A DNA stretch of 17,044 nt, from NCBI GenBank assembly GCA_040757115.1, contig JBFLYA010000047.1, positions 4,788-21,831 on the forward strand, given 5' to 3'. The stretch comes from a bacterium. Its GTDB lineage: Bacteria; UBA9089; CG2-30-40-21; SBAY01. Position 1 is the stretch's first letter; each line of letters starts with the position of its first letter. Positions 1 through 6,458 of this stretch are shown here, in pieces. A program made the translations under genes and the position numbers. The notes beneath the pieces were generated by a model that worked only from the letters and a program-made list of their open reading frames with translations, had not been told where the DNA came from and did no database searches.

Positions 1-199
1 ATCCTGCGATGATATATCCGCCATCTGTGGTCTGCTGCACGGAATAGCCCCTATCATCAGAACTTCCGCCGTAAGTCTTCTCCCAGAGTGTGTCTGGCTG
101 AGATAGAGCAGGTGAATTAACTCCCAGGCATATCAGGATAGCTAATCCAAATTCAACCCACACTCTCTTTACTATTTCAACATAATTTATGTTTCTCAT
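1..199 (-). CDS. N-terminus of a secreted repeat protein (partial)
   Basis: The frame reads from an ATG at 199 down to base 1 without a stop (66 codons) and continues beyond the window. AAGGAGAT lies about 8 bases upstream of the ATG, which supports this start. Residues 1-34 look like a signal peptide: basic positions near the N-terminus and around residues 11-12, a hydrophobic stretch FGLAILICLGV, then a small-residue site near PALS-Q. The mature part begins with WEKTYGGSSDD and continues to TTDGGYIIAG. This phrase is typical of large exported proteins built from beta-propeller-like repeats that start W-x-K-T-[YF]-GG and contain TxDGGY. The full domain content and any C-terminal sorting domain are outside the window. 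The long upstream region to about 670 may be its 5' leader. Confidence 0.8.
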   Translation of the reverse strand, partial: MRNINYVEIVKRVWVEFGLAILICLGVNSPALSQPDTLWEKTYGGSSDDRGYSVQQTTDGGYIIAG

Positions 200-260
200 A
201 GCAATTTATCTCCTTTTTTGATTTTGGAATTTAGGCTTTAGCCTTTCACCCCCACTTTTT

Positions 261-343
261 AAATTGGGAAATGGGAAATGAGAAGCAGGGAATTTTCTTT
301 ATTTACTTCCTATTTCACATTTCTTACTTCCTATTCCTGACCT
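261..343. repeat. Imperfect hairpin with tandem-word arms
   Basis: The left arm repeats words of the type GGGAAATGGGAAATGAGAA. The right arm (about 298-337) is built from TTCCTATTTCACATTTC-like words that are roughly its reverse complement. The pairing is imperfect. It is one of about nine such loci in this window, each using a different short word. Confidence 0.5.
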
Positions 344-420
344 GTCCTGAATCAAGTTCATGACCAGGAGAGGTTTTATCCGAGAGGCTTCTACCTTTTA
401 TGTCATAACAATCACATCCT

Positions 421-466
421 TGACCCTTCGGGGTCAGACATTGTGAACCTTCGGGGTCGGACATTG
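421..466. repeat. Two 22-bp direct repeats with TTCG-loop hairpin
   Basis: Two direct copies at 422-443 and 445-466 have a period of 23 and differ at two positions. The first copy sits in a perfect hairpin: TGACCC (421-426), loop TTCG (427-430), GGGTCA (431-436). On the plus strand this would be a C(UUCG)G tetraloop. In the second copy one side reads GAACC, which weakens the stem. The role is unknown; it lies in the presumed leader of the partial gene at 199. Confidence 0.6.
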
Positions 467-539
467 AAAACAGAATTTATTCTGTAACTCTTCAGTCACA
501 GATGAACACGGATGAAAATGTAGAAGTGAAAAGTTAAAA

Positions 540-706
540 CGGAATTTCCCCTCTATTTAAATGCAAAAATTTAGCATAACCATTTGCTTTTCAATAAGAT
601 ATAGCGATATCTCTTTTTTTTAATTCCTATCTACAATTGAAAGGGGGATTTAATCCCTAATCCTTTATGATTAAACAATAACATCTTAATTAAATTTTGT
701 CAAGCA
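540..706 (-). repeat. Promoter-bearing dispersed repeat, copy 1
   Basis: About 167 bp matches 5941-6107 without gaps, at roughly 90% identity by eye (about 16 differences). Both copies are in the same orientation. Reading the minus strand, the element opens with a sigma70-type promoter and continues into a potentially structured stretch. That stretch includes the hairpin AGATAT-CGCT-ATATCT (598-613) nested inside TTTCAAT/ATTGAAA. The longest invariant blocks are about 611-690 of the promoter-distal core, while A/T-rich linkers vary. Copy 1 ends about 340 bases upstream of the gene starting at 199, and copy 2 about 270 bases upstream of the glycosyltransferase gene. This arrangement suggests a mobile or duplicated leader/promoter cassette; a short non-coding RNA gene is the alternative. 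Confidence 0.75.
675..703 (-). promoter_or_regulatory. Sigma70-type promoter in repeat copy 1
   Basis: On the minus strand the -35 box is TTGACA (698-703) and the -10 box is TATTGT (675-680), with a spacer of exactly 17 bp. Transcription would start near 668 and run leftward through the repeat toward the gene starting at 199. The same arrangement is kept in the second repeat copy. Confidence 0.65.
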
Positions 707-799
707 GTTTTTAAAAATAATGTAACTATTCACCACAGAGAATAATATGATAAAGTGTCATGTTGCCCTGCAAAAGATTTTCTGGATAAGATATTAATT

Positions 800-1015
800 G
801 TAACTGGTAACTTATTCTTTTGAGACGCCTCGGTCCGTGAAAGAGTAATACTCGAGCAGAGAAAGAGACTCAAAGAATCAAAACGAAAGAATCAATGAGT
901 GTGAACCTGCTGTTTTATAAAAAGTCAGGTTGCCATGTATAACAGAAAGTTACGGTTACCTTTTATATCTATCAAAGAACGAAAGGAGGAACAAGATTCA
1001 TTTTCGTAACCTGAC
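800..1015. other. Extensively self-complementary region, candidate structured RNA
   Basis: No plausible protein is encoded here. Several helices can nest: a closing stem GTAACTGGTAAC (800-811) with GTTACGGTTACC (949-960); inside it ATTCTTTTGAG (814-824) with CTCAAAGAAT (869-878, one bulge) and a small GAGT-AAT-ACTC hairpin near 843-853; then AACCTG (904-909) with CAGGTT (926-931). The segment GTCAGGTT (924-931) can instead pair with AACCTGAC (1008-1015), excluding the previous hairpin. The unpaired parts are purine-rich on the plus strand, which hints at a plus-strand RNA, but no promoter clearly assigns the strand. I do not recognise it as RNase P, tmRNA, SRP RNA, 6S or a riboswitch class I know. 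Confidence 0.4.
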
Positions 1016-1038
1016 ATATCTTTAAGGACTTTTATTAA

Positions 1039-1115
1039 GGTTTTCTCTTTTCTCCAAAGGGGTTAACCACAGAAGTTGTCAATTTAACCCCTTTGCCTCT
1101 GCTTTAGAGAAAACC
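1039..1115. repeat. GGTTTTCTCT stem-motif element, copy 1
   Basis: A rod-like hairpin: outer stem GGTTTTCTCT (1039-1048) with AGAGAAAACC (1106-1115), an asymmetric internal loop, then inner stem AAAGGGGTTAA (1056-1066) with TTAACCCCTTT (1084-1094). The outer stem sequence is shared with 3285-3359, whose inner stem has a different sequence but the same layout. Just beyond, TTAAGG and CCTTAA (about 1121-1143) form a second small stem. The conserved outer helix with a replaced but still paired inner helix suggests selection on structure. Confidence 0.55.
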
Positions 1116-1230
1116 CGTGCTTAAGGAGTTTTTACAACCCTTAATTGAAAAAAATTAAAAAAAACTTGACACTTTACATAACAGACCCGGAGAATGATTT
1201 TAGAAAAAGCACTGACAGAGCAAATAATTA

Positions 1231-1268
1231 GGGCAGTAATATAGCAGTTATTATTCAAAATTTTACTT
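1231..1268 (+). repeat. Short dispersed repeat (TATAGCAGTTATTA)
   Basis: Contains TATAGCAGTTATTA followed by TCAAAA and TTTTACT. The minus strand of 10314-10355 carries nearly the same 35-40 bases, just after the TadG-like gene. Its function is unknown. Confidence 0.45.
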
Positions 1269-1283
1269 ATAAATGCCGATAAG

Positions 1284-1428
1284 TATAGTAAGTATTAACC
1301 AAAACTTCACATTAGTATTGTTGATAGTTGATGGTTGATAGTCTATGAAACTATCAACTATAAACTATCAACTATAAACCCTGTTGCTATATCTGTTCTA
1401 TGAGAAATTTTCGTTAATAATTACTATA
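1284..1428 (+). repeat. Tandem-armed hairpin repeat, copy 1
   Basis: Conserved flanks surround a hairpin whose arms are short tandem words: GTTGATAGTTGATGGTTGAT on the left, CTATCAACTATAAA-type words on the right, and a TCTATGA loop. The left flank (TATAGTAAGTATTAACCAAA) and right flank (CCCTGTTGCTATATCTGTTC onward) recur at 15156-15356, where the arms contain more word copies. This copy lies 20 bases past the stop of the HAD hydrolase gene, so in that transcript it would form a strong 3' hairpin. Confidence 0.75.
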
Positions 1429-1448
1429 TAATTTCGTGAAACCTTATA

Positions 1449-2090
1449 TTATTCAATCTGCTTTGTGATAAAGGGCAGAGATGATATATTATCTATAATG
1501 AAATCAGGACATAACGACTCCAACAATTCTCTGTTTCTGATTCCACTCAAAACAGCAATAGTTTTAATATTTAATTCTTTGCCCCCTAATATATCAACTT
1601 CTGTATCTCCCACAATAATAGAAGAAACCGGAATAAACTCCGGATAATTTTCTAATAATCTTTTTTTGGTATAAAGAGAACCTTCGTTATCTTTTTCGGT
1701 CAGAATAGCTTTAAAAAAATCGAGTATCTCAAAATCTCGAAGTTCGTCTATCAAGTTCTCATAAGAATTTCTAAGGGTAATTAAGAAAAGGGAATGGTTA
1801 TTATAAAGGGTTTTCAGAACATCTGGCACCCAGGGCCACATAATATCGTATTTTAGAAATTCAGGCGTTTCAATCAACTGTTTCCATCGGTGAGCAGATA
1901 TTTCTTGAGTTAGTTCTACTCCACTTTCCTTGAAAATTTCTTCGCTTGGCACACGATTTTTCTTCCTCTCCCAATATGTATCTTTTGGCAGAATATTAGG
2001 TGCCGTTTTCCCTAAAATATATCGATAAACCGCATAATACTTTTCAGATACATCAAGTATAGGACCATCAAGGTCTATATAAATATCCAA
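1449..2090 (-). CDS. HAD-superfamily hydrolase (phosphatase-like)
   Basis: This 213-residue protein has the HAD core. Motif I, DLDGPILD (residues 6-13), supplies the nucleophile and acid/base aspartates. A threonine in LITLRN (about 105) fits motif II. VGDTEVDILGGKE (about 161-173) is motif IV, with its Mg-binding acidic residues. An alpha-helical cap (about 15-85) sits between motifs I and II, as in phosphoglycolate phosphatase-like members. The substrate cannot be read from the sequence. The start is TTG at 2088-2090: GGGGA lies 6 bases upstream and no in-frame ATG fits before motif I. The gene begins 12 bases after the ATP-grasp gene, so the two are surely co-transcribed. A role in the same decoration or biosynthetic pathway is inferred from this linkage only. 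Confidence 0.85.
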   Translation of the reverse strand: MDIYIDLDGPILDVSEKYYAVYRYILGKTAPNILPKDTYWERKKNRVPSEEIFKESGVELTQEISAHRWKQLIETPEFLKYDIMWPWVPDVLKTLYNNHSLFLITLRNSYENLIDELRDFEILDFFKAILTEKDNEGSLYTKKRLLENYPEFIPVSSIIVGDTEVDILGGKELNIKTIAVLSGIRNRELLESLCPDFIIDNISSLPFITKQIE

Positions 2091-2102
2091 TTTTATTCCC
2101 CA

Positions 2103-3194
2103 CTATTTCTGGAGATTATGTCTCCTTTTTTCTAATTCTTCTTTATATAGCCTTATAGTTTTTTCATCTGTTAGGACAGGAAGAAAATCCATACCTCTAA
2201 TCCAGGCAAGTCCTGGGGTTAAGGGGTTTATTTTCTTTGGGATAAAAGAAGAAACATCTTCATCAAAAGCTAACTTTACAAAAATATAAGGCATATTTAG
2301 CCCACAAGAAGTGAAGAAATAATGCGTGGTAAAGAATCGACCAATATTGATTTCTGTAGGATTAGGAATACCATCTTTATCGTAGGTTAAATCAACTGAA
2401 AAGATTCCATTTGGGTGGTTATCAACGGCCATTATGGTTTTTAAGGCTATTTCGTCCACAATCGGGTCAGAAACAGTTATTCCTGTTCCTGTAATTCCTG
2501 TAACACCAGAAGGGGCTCTATTACCCAGTTCCCAATACAGTCTTTTTCTACCCTGACCCACAATTAGTTCTCCATTTTTCCACAGAGACATCCAGGTAAT
2601 GGAATCTGGTTTCAGGCATTCAGCCGCGGTAAAACTACCCCAACCATTACAGAAATCTATCCATGCCCTGGCGACATTGTAATTTTCTGCACGGAAACTT
2701 CCCATTCCACCACCAGGGCTGAATGTCGCTCTAACCCAAACTGGAGTGCCAAATTTATCAACTGCGATTTTAAGGTCATCTTCGTTATTTATCCTCATTG
2801 TCTCTGGAACTTTAAGTCCAGCTTCTTTCCACTTAAGATAAGAAGCGAATTTATCCTGACATAATTCTATGGTTTTATGCTCTGGCAAAAATACCCTGAG
2901 TTTATACTCATCCCGGAGTTCCTTTCTTATCTTCGAGATAGCATAAATTTCCTGGTCTGGCTGTGAATAAATCAGCGCAGGTTTTGTTTCCTGAATAATC
3001 TCCTTTAAGATAGGAAGATAATCATTATGAGTCGGATGGGGAACTAAATACTTTTCATTAGTTTCAGCCCGATGTAAGGAATATTCATTACAATCAACAC
3101 CGATAAGATAGAAATTTTCACTGGAGACTCTCAGTGACCTGACAAAATTTGTGGAGGGTGTTCCCCCAGCACCAGTAATCAAAATTCTTTTCAT
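2103..3194 (-). CDS. ATP-grasp family enzyme (carbamoyl-phosphate-synthase-like fold)
   Basis: This 363-residue protein opens with a Rossmann-like pre-ATP-grasp domain (MKRILITGAGGTPSTN, 1-16). An ATP-grasp domain follows: the helix ELCQDKFASYLKWKEAGLKVPET (about 110-132), then FGTPVWVRATFSPGGGMGSF (about 148-167), which corresponds to the phosphate-binding loop. FSVDLTYD...NPTEINIGRF (about 265-287) holds the acidic and Asn residues that bind Mg-ATP. ATP-grasp enzymes join a carboxylate to an amine or thiol through an acyl-phosphate; the partners here are unknown. The start ATG follows AAGGAGGAG at the usual spacing. The HAD hydrolase gene is 12 bases downstream. Upstream lies a 360-base gap with three paired motifs that may be a regulatory leader. 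Confidence 0.85.
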   Translation of the reverse strand: MKRILITGAGGTPSTNFVRSLRVSSENFYLIGVDCNEYSLHRAETNEKYLVPHPTHNDYLPILKEIIQETKPALIYSQPDQEIYAISKIRKELRDEYKLRVFLPEHKTIELCQDKFASYLKWKEAGLKVPETMRINNEDDLKIAVDKFGTPVWVRATFSPGGGMGSFRAENYNVARAWIDFCNGWGSFTAAECLKPDSITWMSLWKNGELIVGQGRKRLYWELGNRAPSGVTGITGTGITVSDPIVDEIALKTIMAVDNHPNGIFSVDLTYDKDGIPNPTEINIGRFFTTHYFFTSCGLNMPYIFVKLAFDEDVSSFIPKKINPLTPGLAWIRGMDFLPVLTDEKTIRLYKEELEKRRHNLQK

Positions 3195-3284
3195 TTCTCC
3201 TCCTTATTTTTGCACAAGTAATGTCAAAAGTTTCAGTTTGATTTTTTCCCTAACTACTTGTATTTTTAATGAGTTTTAAGATAC

Positions 3285-3395
3285 GGTTTTCTCTCTTTAT
3301 AGCAGTAGGTCCTAAATAAATATTGCAGGACCTACCACCCTATGCTCTGAGAGAAAACCCCTACTCATAGAGACTCATCACAACTCTACGGTAGG
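3285..3395. repeat. GGTTTTCTCT stem-motif element, copy 2
   Basis: Outer stem GGTTTTCTCTC (3285-3295) pairs perfectly with GAGAGAAAACC (3349-3359). AGCA (3301-3304) pairs with TGCT (3343-3346), and GTAGGTCC (3305-3312) with GGACCTAC (3328-3335). CCTAC (3360-3364) then pairs with GTAGG (3391-3395). The plan is the same as at 1039-1143: a long rod followed by a small stem. It lies in the gap upstream of the ATP-grasp gene and could act in its leader or be an independent RNA. Confidence 0.55.
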
Positions 3396-3410
3396 TTAAA
3401 AGAGCAAAAC

Positions 3411-3474
3411 GGTAGATGATACTGGATCTATCGCTTAAAAAGAGAAAACCTCTCTTTAAAACTCATCATCTACC
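3411..3474. repeat. GGTTTTCTCT stem-motif element, variant copy 3
   Basis: GGTAGATGAT (3411-3420) pairs perfectly with ATCATCTACC (3465-3474). The enclosed part holds AGAGAAAACC (3441-3450) and the hairpin AAAGAGA (3439-3445) with TCTCTTT (3451-3457). Here the shared motif sits in the loop region instead of the base of the rod. The rest of the gap 3195-3557 is AT-rich, and no gene is seen in it. Confidence 0.5.
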
Positions 3475-3557
3475 CTTTCATATTCATATTCTTAATCTTT
3501 CATATCCTATTTGACACTACCATTAAGTATCATTTTTCTCTTTTTATTTAGTCCTTG

Positions 3558-4706
3558 TTATAAAAGACTTTTTCCTTTTTTAGGTTCTCTTGAATAATCC
3601 TTTATATCTCCAATCATTTCAAGCACATCATAAATATTATCTATTTTACCACCCATAATTATGGAAAAGTTCTTTATCCCGTAATCTTTCCTGAACAATA
3701 TTGGTCTTCCATCGTCTATTTCGTTCTTTATTAAAACAGTTTTAACCTCATATAGAGAATTTACGTATCGAACTCCCTTCATTAATGGAAGATATCTCTC
3801 TGCATCCTTGACCATAAACGGAAAATGTGATTCCAAATTCACTTTCTTAAGATGAGCATGGCCGTCAATAAAATTATCAATGTCCTGCCAACTATAATGC
3901 GGTGTATATCTTACATGATGGAAAGAGTGCATATTTAATGAGGGGTATGGCATAATTGAAAAGAAAGGGCCATCCATAATTGTTATTCCAACATATTTAA
4001 GCTCCTCCGGCATCTCTAACAAGGGCATTTCTGTAACTTCATGCTTTAAAGGTAGTAAAGGAAGATAAGAATTGTGCAATAATTTATTAATTTGGGAATA
4101 GGTGCAATTAAAAACTTTTCTTGCTTGTAATTTAATATTGTTTTTTGTCAGAGATAAAATAATTTCATCATTCCCAACTTGTTCTACTTTGTCAACTTCC
4201 TCATTGTACCAAACAGTGATGCCAGCTTTTACAAGCCTTTGTTTTAAAATCTGTCGAAGCTTAGCGGCATCGAATGCTACCTCTTGAACAGAAAATACCT
4301 CTTCAATATTATCCATATTAAAAAGTCTCCGCATTTTATCAGGGGCAATTTTGATTGGGGCTCCAATCCTTTTATATATTTCACTAAACTGATAGGCGTT
4401 AACTTTTGACCATTTTCTGGCAATTGCATATATTTTTTCAAATTCATCATAAATACATCCCTTGAAATCCAGGATAAATCTCGGGAAATTTTTGAAGGAC
4501 CTAATTGCAGTCAGCAGACTTCTTGGATAATGATATCCCCCATGAACCCTTGCTTGATTGATTGCCGACGCCCTCAATAAGAGATCAGGCTCTTTCTCAA
4601 TAATAAGCGTGTTGGCACAAAAATTTCGGATAATGAGAGCGGTGCAACATCCATAAAATCCACCGCCGATAATAACCGCATCAAACTTTTTCAGATTAAA
4701 TGACAT
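3558..4706 (-). CDS. FAD-dependent oxidoreductase (DAO-like)
   Basis: With the ATG at 4706 this is a 382-residue flavoprotein. FDAVIIGGGFYGCCTA (about 8-23) is the dinucleotide-binding GxGxxG loop, followed by an acidic residue ending strand 2 (LIIEKEP). ASAINQARVHGGYHYPRS (about 47-64) is a flavin-proximal motif of D-amino-acid-oxidase-like enzymes, including members found in polysaccharide clusters. A frame open to 4751 would add 15 residues, but that start lies deep in the upstream gene and lengthens the part before the Rossmann loop. The 4706 start gives an 11-base overlap (ATGTCATTTAA) with the glycosyltransferase stop and suggests translational coupling. The ribosome-binding site is weak. 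The substrate is unknown; action on a sugar or amino-sugar intermediate is inferred from context. Confidence 0.8.
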   Translation of the reverse strand: MSFNLKKFDAVIIGGGFYGCCTALIIRNFCANTLIIEKEPDLLLRASAINQARVHGGYHYPRSLLTAIRSFKNFPRFILDFKGCIYDEFEKIYAIARKWSKVNAYQFSEIYKRIGAPIKIAPDKMRRLFNMDNIEEVFSVQEVAFDAAKLRQILKQRLVKAGITVWYNEEVDKVEQVGNDEIILSLTKNNIKLQARKVFNCTYSQINKLLHNSYLPLLPLKHEVTEMPLLEMPEELKYVGITIMDGPFFSIMPYPSLNMHSFHHVRYTPHYSWQDIDNFIDGHAHLKKVNLESHFPFMVKDAERYLPLMKGVRYVNSLYEVKTVLIKNEIDDGRPILFRKDYGIKNFSIIMGGKIDNIYDVLEMIGDIKDYSREPKKGKSLL

Positions 4707-5670
4707 TTTTTCTATCAATATTCTCGGGAAACACTGAACTATTAGCTTCATCTGCCAAGAAATATATATCTCCCTTTTTAGTCTCTCTTAAAATACGGGC
4801 AACATATTCCCCTATAATCGCTAATATCAGAAACAGCAGGAAAAACATCGTAGCATTTACAAGTTGGGTTGAAATCCATCCTTGTGGAATGTATTTTTGG
4901 AAGAATACAAAACCCGTCAAGACGTAGAGAATTACAAACAAATTCATCATGCTTGCCAATAAGCCAATAAACGAAGCTATTCTTATTAATTTTTCGGAAT
5001 TTGAAACAATAACTTCTATTGCAAAGGCAAAGGCTTTAAAGTAATCTTCTTTCCTTTGATGACCAGAGCGGTTTATCCTTATATATGGTATGGTGGCGTG
5101 GCTAAAACCGATTTCTAATAACAAATACTTAATATATCTACTTCTATCCTTAATCCTAACAATTGAGTTCACTGCCCTTCTACTCAAAACGATAAATTTC
5201 GAAAACCTGGGATTTACATTATAACCGGTCAAGAATTTACTTGCTTTAAAAAATGCCCAAGAAAATAATTTGTCTATAAAGGTTTTATCTCTCTCATCAC
5301 TTTTTTCTGCAATTACAACATCATAACCGGATATTGACTTATCTATCAATTGCGGAATTAAAGACGGCGGGTCATAATTAACATCCATCAATACAATAAA
5401 ATCCCCTATACAATTATTTAATGCAGCTAAATATGTAACCTCATCATCATACTGTTTAGATAAAATTATCAACCTGATATTTTTTATTTCTTTCAGTATT
5501 TCCTTCACTCTTGAAACAGAGGCGTCCGTAGAGCCATTATCAATTAAAACTAATTCATAATTTGCATACGAGCTTTTAAGAACCTCTATCGTGTCTTTAA
5601 TGTAAGATTCTATTATCTCAGCATTGTTATTGATGACCGTTGCTACTGAAATTAAGTTGTCTATATTCAT
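4696..5670 (-). CDS. Family 2 glycosyltransferase with C-terminal membrane helices
   Basis: With the ATG at 5670 the product is 324 residues. The N-terminal GT-A domain shows VLIDNGSTD (about 46-54) and VLMDVNYDPPSLIP (about 94-107), the region that normally carries the DxD and DPP motifs. Two hydrophobic segments near the C-terminus (about 236-262 and 274-298, the second including ATMFFLLFLILAIIGEYVA) match polyprenyl-phosphate glycosyltransferases of the GtrB/ArnC/DPM1 type. Such enzymes load a sugar onto a lipid carrier at the inner membrane. The ATG at 5670 is preceded by GGGGAGAG; a GTG at 5688 is also in frame, but it overlaps that ribosome-binding site and is less likely. The motif reads DVN where DAD is usual, so donor or metal use may differ. 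The oxidoreductase gene overlaps its end by 11 bases. Confidence 0.85.
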   Translation of the reverse strand: MNIDNLISVATVINNNAEIIESYIKDTIEVLKSSYANYELVLIDNGSTDASVSRVKEILKEIKNIRLIILSKQYDDEVTYLAALNNCIGDFIVLMDVNYDPPSLIPQLIDKSISGYDVVIAEKSDERDKTFIDKLFSWAFFKASKFLTGYNVNPRFSKFIVLSRRAVNSIVRIKDRSRYIKYLLLEIGFSHATIPYIRINRSGHQRKEDYFKAFAFAIEVIVSNSEKLIRIASFIGLLASMMNLFVILYVLTGFVFFQKYIPQGWISTQLVNATMFFLLFLILAIIGEYVARILRETKKGDIYFLADEANSSVFPENIDRKNVI

Positions 5671-5788
5671 AATACTCTCTCTCCCCACAATAACATATTG
5701 TCAAATTTACTGATACTCGATGTTCAAGTTTTTTAATGAAGATAAAAGAGATGTAACGAAATTTAGCCTCGTAGAGGACTCTTAAACA

Positions 5789-5895
5789 GATTAAACGGAT
5801 TTTTCTTTTTGTAAGCAAATTGAACGGATTAAACGGATTTTTTTTATTTTTTTTCCGCTAAATCCGCTTACTAACAATATTCCTCCTTCCGCTTA
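5789..5895. repeat. Tandem-armed hairpin (AACGGATTAAACGGATT words)
   Basis: GAACGGATTAAACGGATT on the left faces CCGCTAAATCCGCTTAC on the right, with GTAAGC/GCTTAC bounding the pair. A related word copy precedes it at about 5776-5800. No credible gene lies between 5671 and 6458; a frame over 5627-5818 overlaps the glycosyltransferase start and resembles no protein. Confidence 0.5.
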
Positions 5896-5940
5896 CCATA
5901 GACGGAGTTAAAAAACATTTTTTGCAATTCAATTCTACAA

Positions 5941-6107
5941 CGGAACTTCCCTTCTATTTAAAGGCAAAAATTTAGCATAACCATTTGATTTTCAATAAGA
6001 TATAGCGATATCTCTTGTTTCTGATTCCTATCTACAATTGAAAGGGGGATTTAATTTCTCATCCCTTATGATTATATAATAGCATATTAATTAAATTTTA
6101 TCAAGCA
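5941..6107 (-). repeat. Promoter-bearing dispersed repeat, copy 2
   Basis: Second copy of the element at 540-706, the same length without gaps and about 90% identical. Reading the minus strand, it begins with the promoter at 6076-6104, then an invariant block (TAAATCCCCCTTTCAATTG onward), then the AGATAT/ATATCT hairpin and a conserved block CAAATGGTTATGCTAAATTT. The promoter-proximal CCCCCTTTC run can pair with GAAGGGA at the far end; in copy 1 the facing bases are AGGGGA, so the pairing is kept. It lies about 270 bases upstream of the glycosyltransferase ATG. Confidence 0.75.
6076..6104 (-). promoter_or_regulatory. Sigma70-type promoter in repeat copy 2
   Basis: On the minus strand the -35 box is TTGATA (6099-6104) and the -10 box is TATTAT (6076-6081), with a 17-bp spacer. 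Transcription would start near 6069 and could run into the glycosyltransferase/oxidoreductase pair, leaving a 5' leader of about 400 bases. Confidence 0.65.
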
Positions 6108-6191
6108 TTTTTTTACTAATACTCGTATGCATACTTTCAAAGTCTCTTTTTATAGACTCTTTTTGAGGGGAAGTTTCGTTTAAACCTATTT

Positions 6192-6217
6192 CACAGGTCG
6201 AAATTTTTCGACCTGTG
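6192..6217. repeat. Perfect 12-bp inverted repeat within a nested hairpin
   Basis: CACAGGTCGAAA (6192-6203) and TTTCGACCTGTG (6206-6217) are perfect inverted arms around two T bases. A second, imperfect copy occurs at about 6370-6393. CGACCTGTGCGGTTAGAT (about 6209-6226) also pairs with about 6360-6378, enclosing 6228-6330. That enclosed part is itself a tandem-word hairpin (GTAAAATGGATAATGTAAAATG against CATTTTACATTTTACAT). It may end transcripts coming from the acyl-CoA ligase gene, but there is no T-run. Confidence 0.6.
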
Positions 6218-6458
6218 CGGTTAGATGTAAAATGGATAATGTAAAATGAAAATGTATAACTGAAAGGTAATGAGTCTTGCGAAGTACTAAAATTTCCCAT
6301 TTTTCATTTCCTATTTTACATTTTACATTTATTTTTCCTTTGCGTCTCTGCGATGAATTAGTCTAATCGCACAGGTCGAAATTTTTTGACCTATCTGTAA
6401 CTATTGATATTTATTGATGTTGTAGAACTTTCGATTTATCAGTTACTACAAATTACAC

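Noticed and set aside
800-1015. RNase P, tmRNA, SRP RNA or a known riboswitch
   Set aside because: None of their conserved core sequences could be found on either strand; it stays an unassigned structured region.
899-1020. Group II intron fragment (GTGTG near 899)
   Set aside because: No domain V-like hairpin and no reverse transcriptase; the match is only five bases.
4707-4751. Upstream extension of the FAD oxidoreductase to 4751
   Set aside because: It would bury the start 56 bases inside the glycosyltransferase gene and lengthen the part before the Rossmann loop beyond the family norm.
5627-5818. A 63-codon minus-strand open frame before the glycosyltransferase
   Set aside because: It overlaps the real gene start in another frame and runs through the tandem hairpin words; no family resemblance.
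6091-6300. A 69-codon minus-strand open frame
   Set aside because: It covers the promoter end of the repeat and the nested palindromes, has no ribosome-binding site, and its translation looks like random AT-rich sequence.
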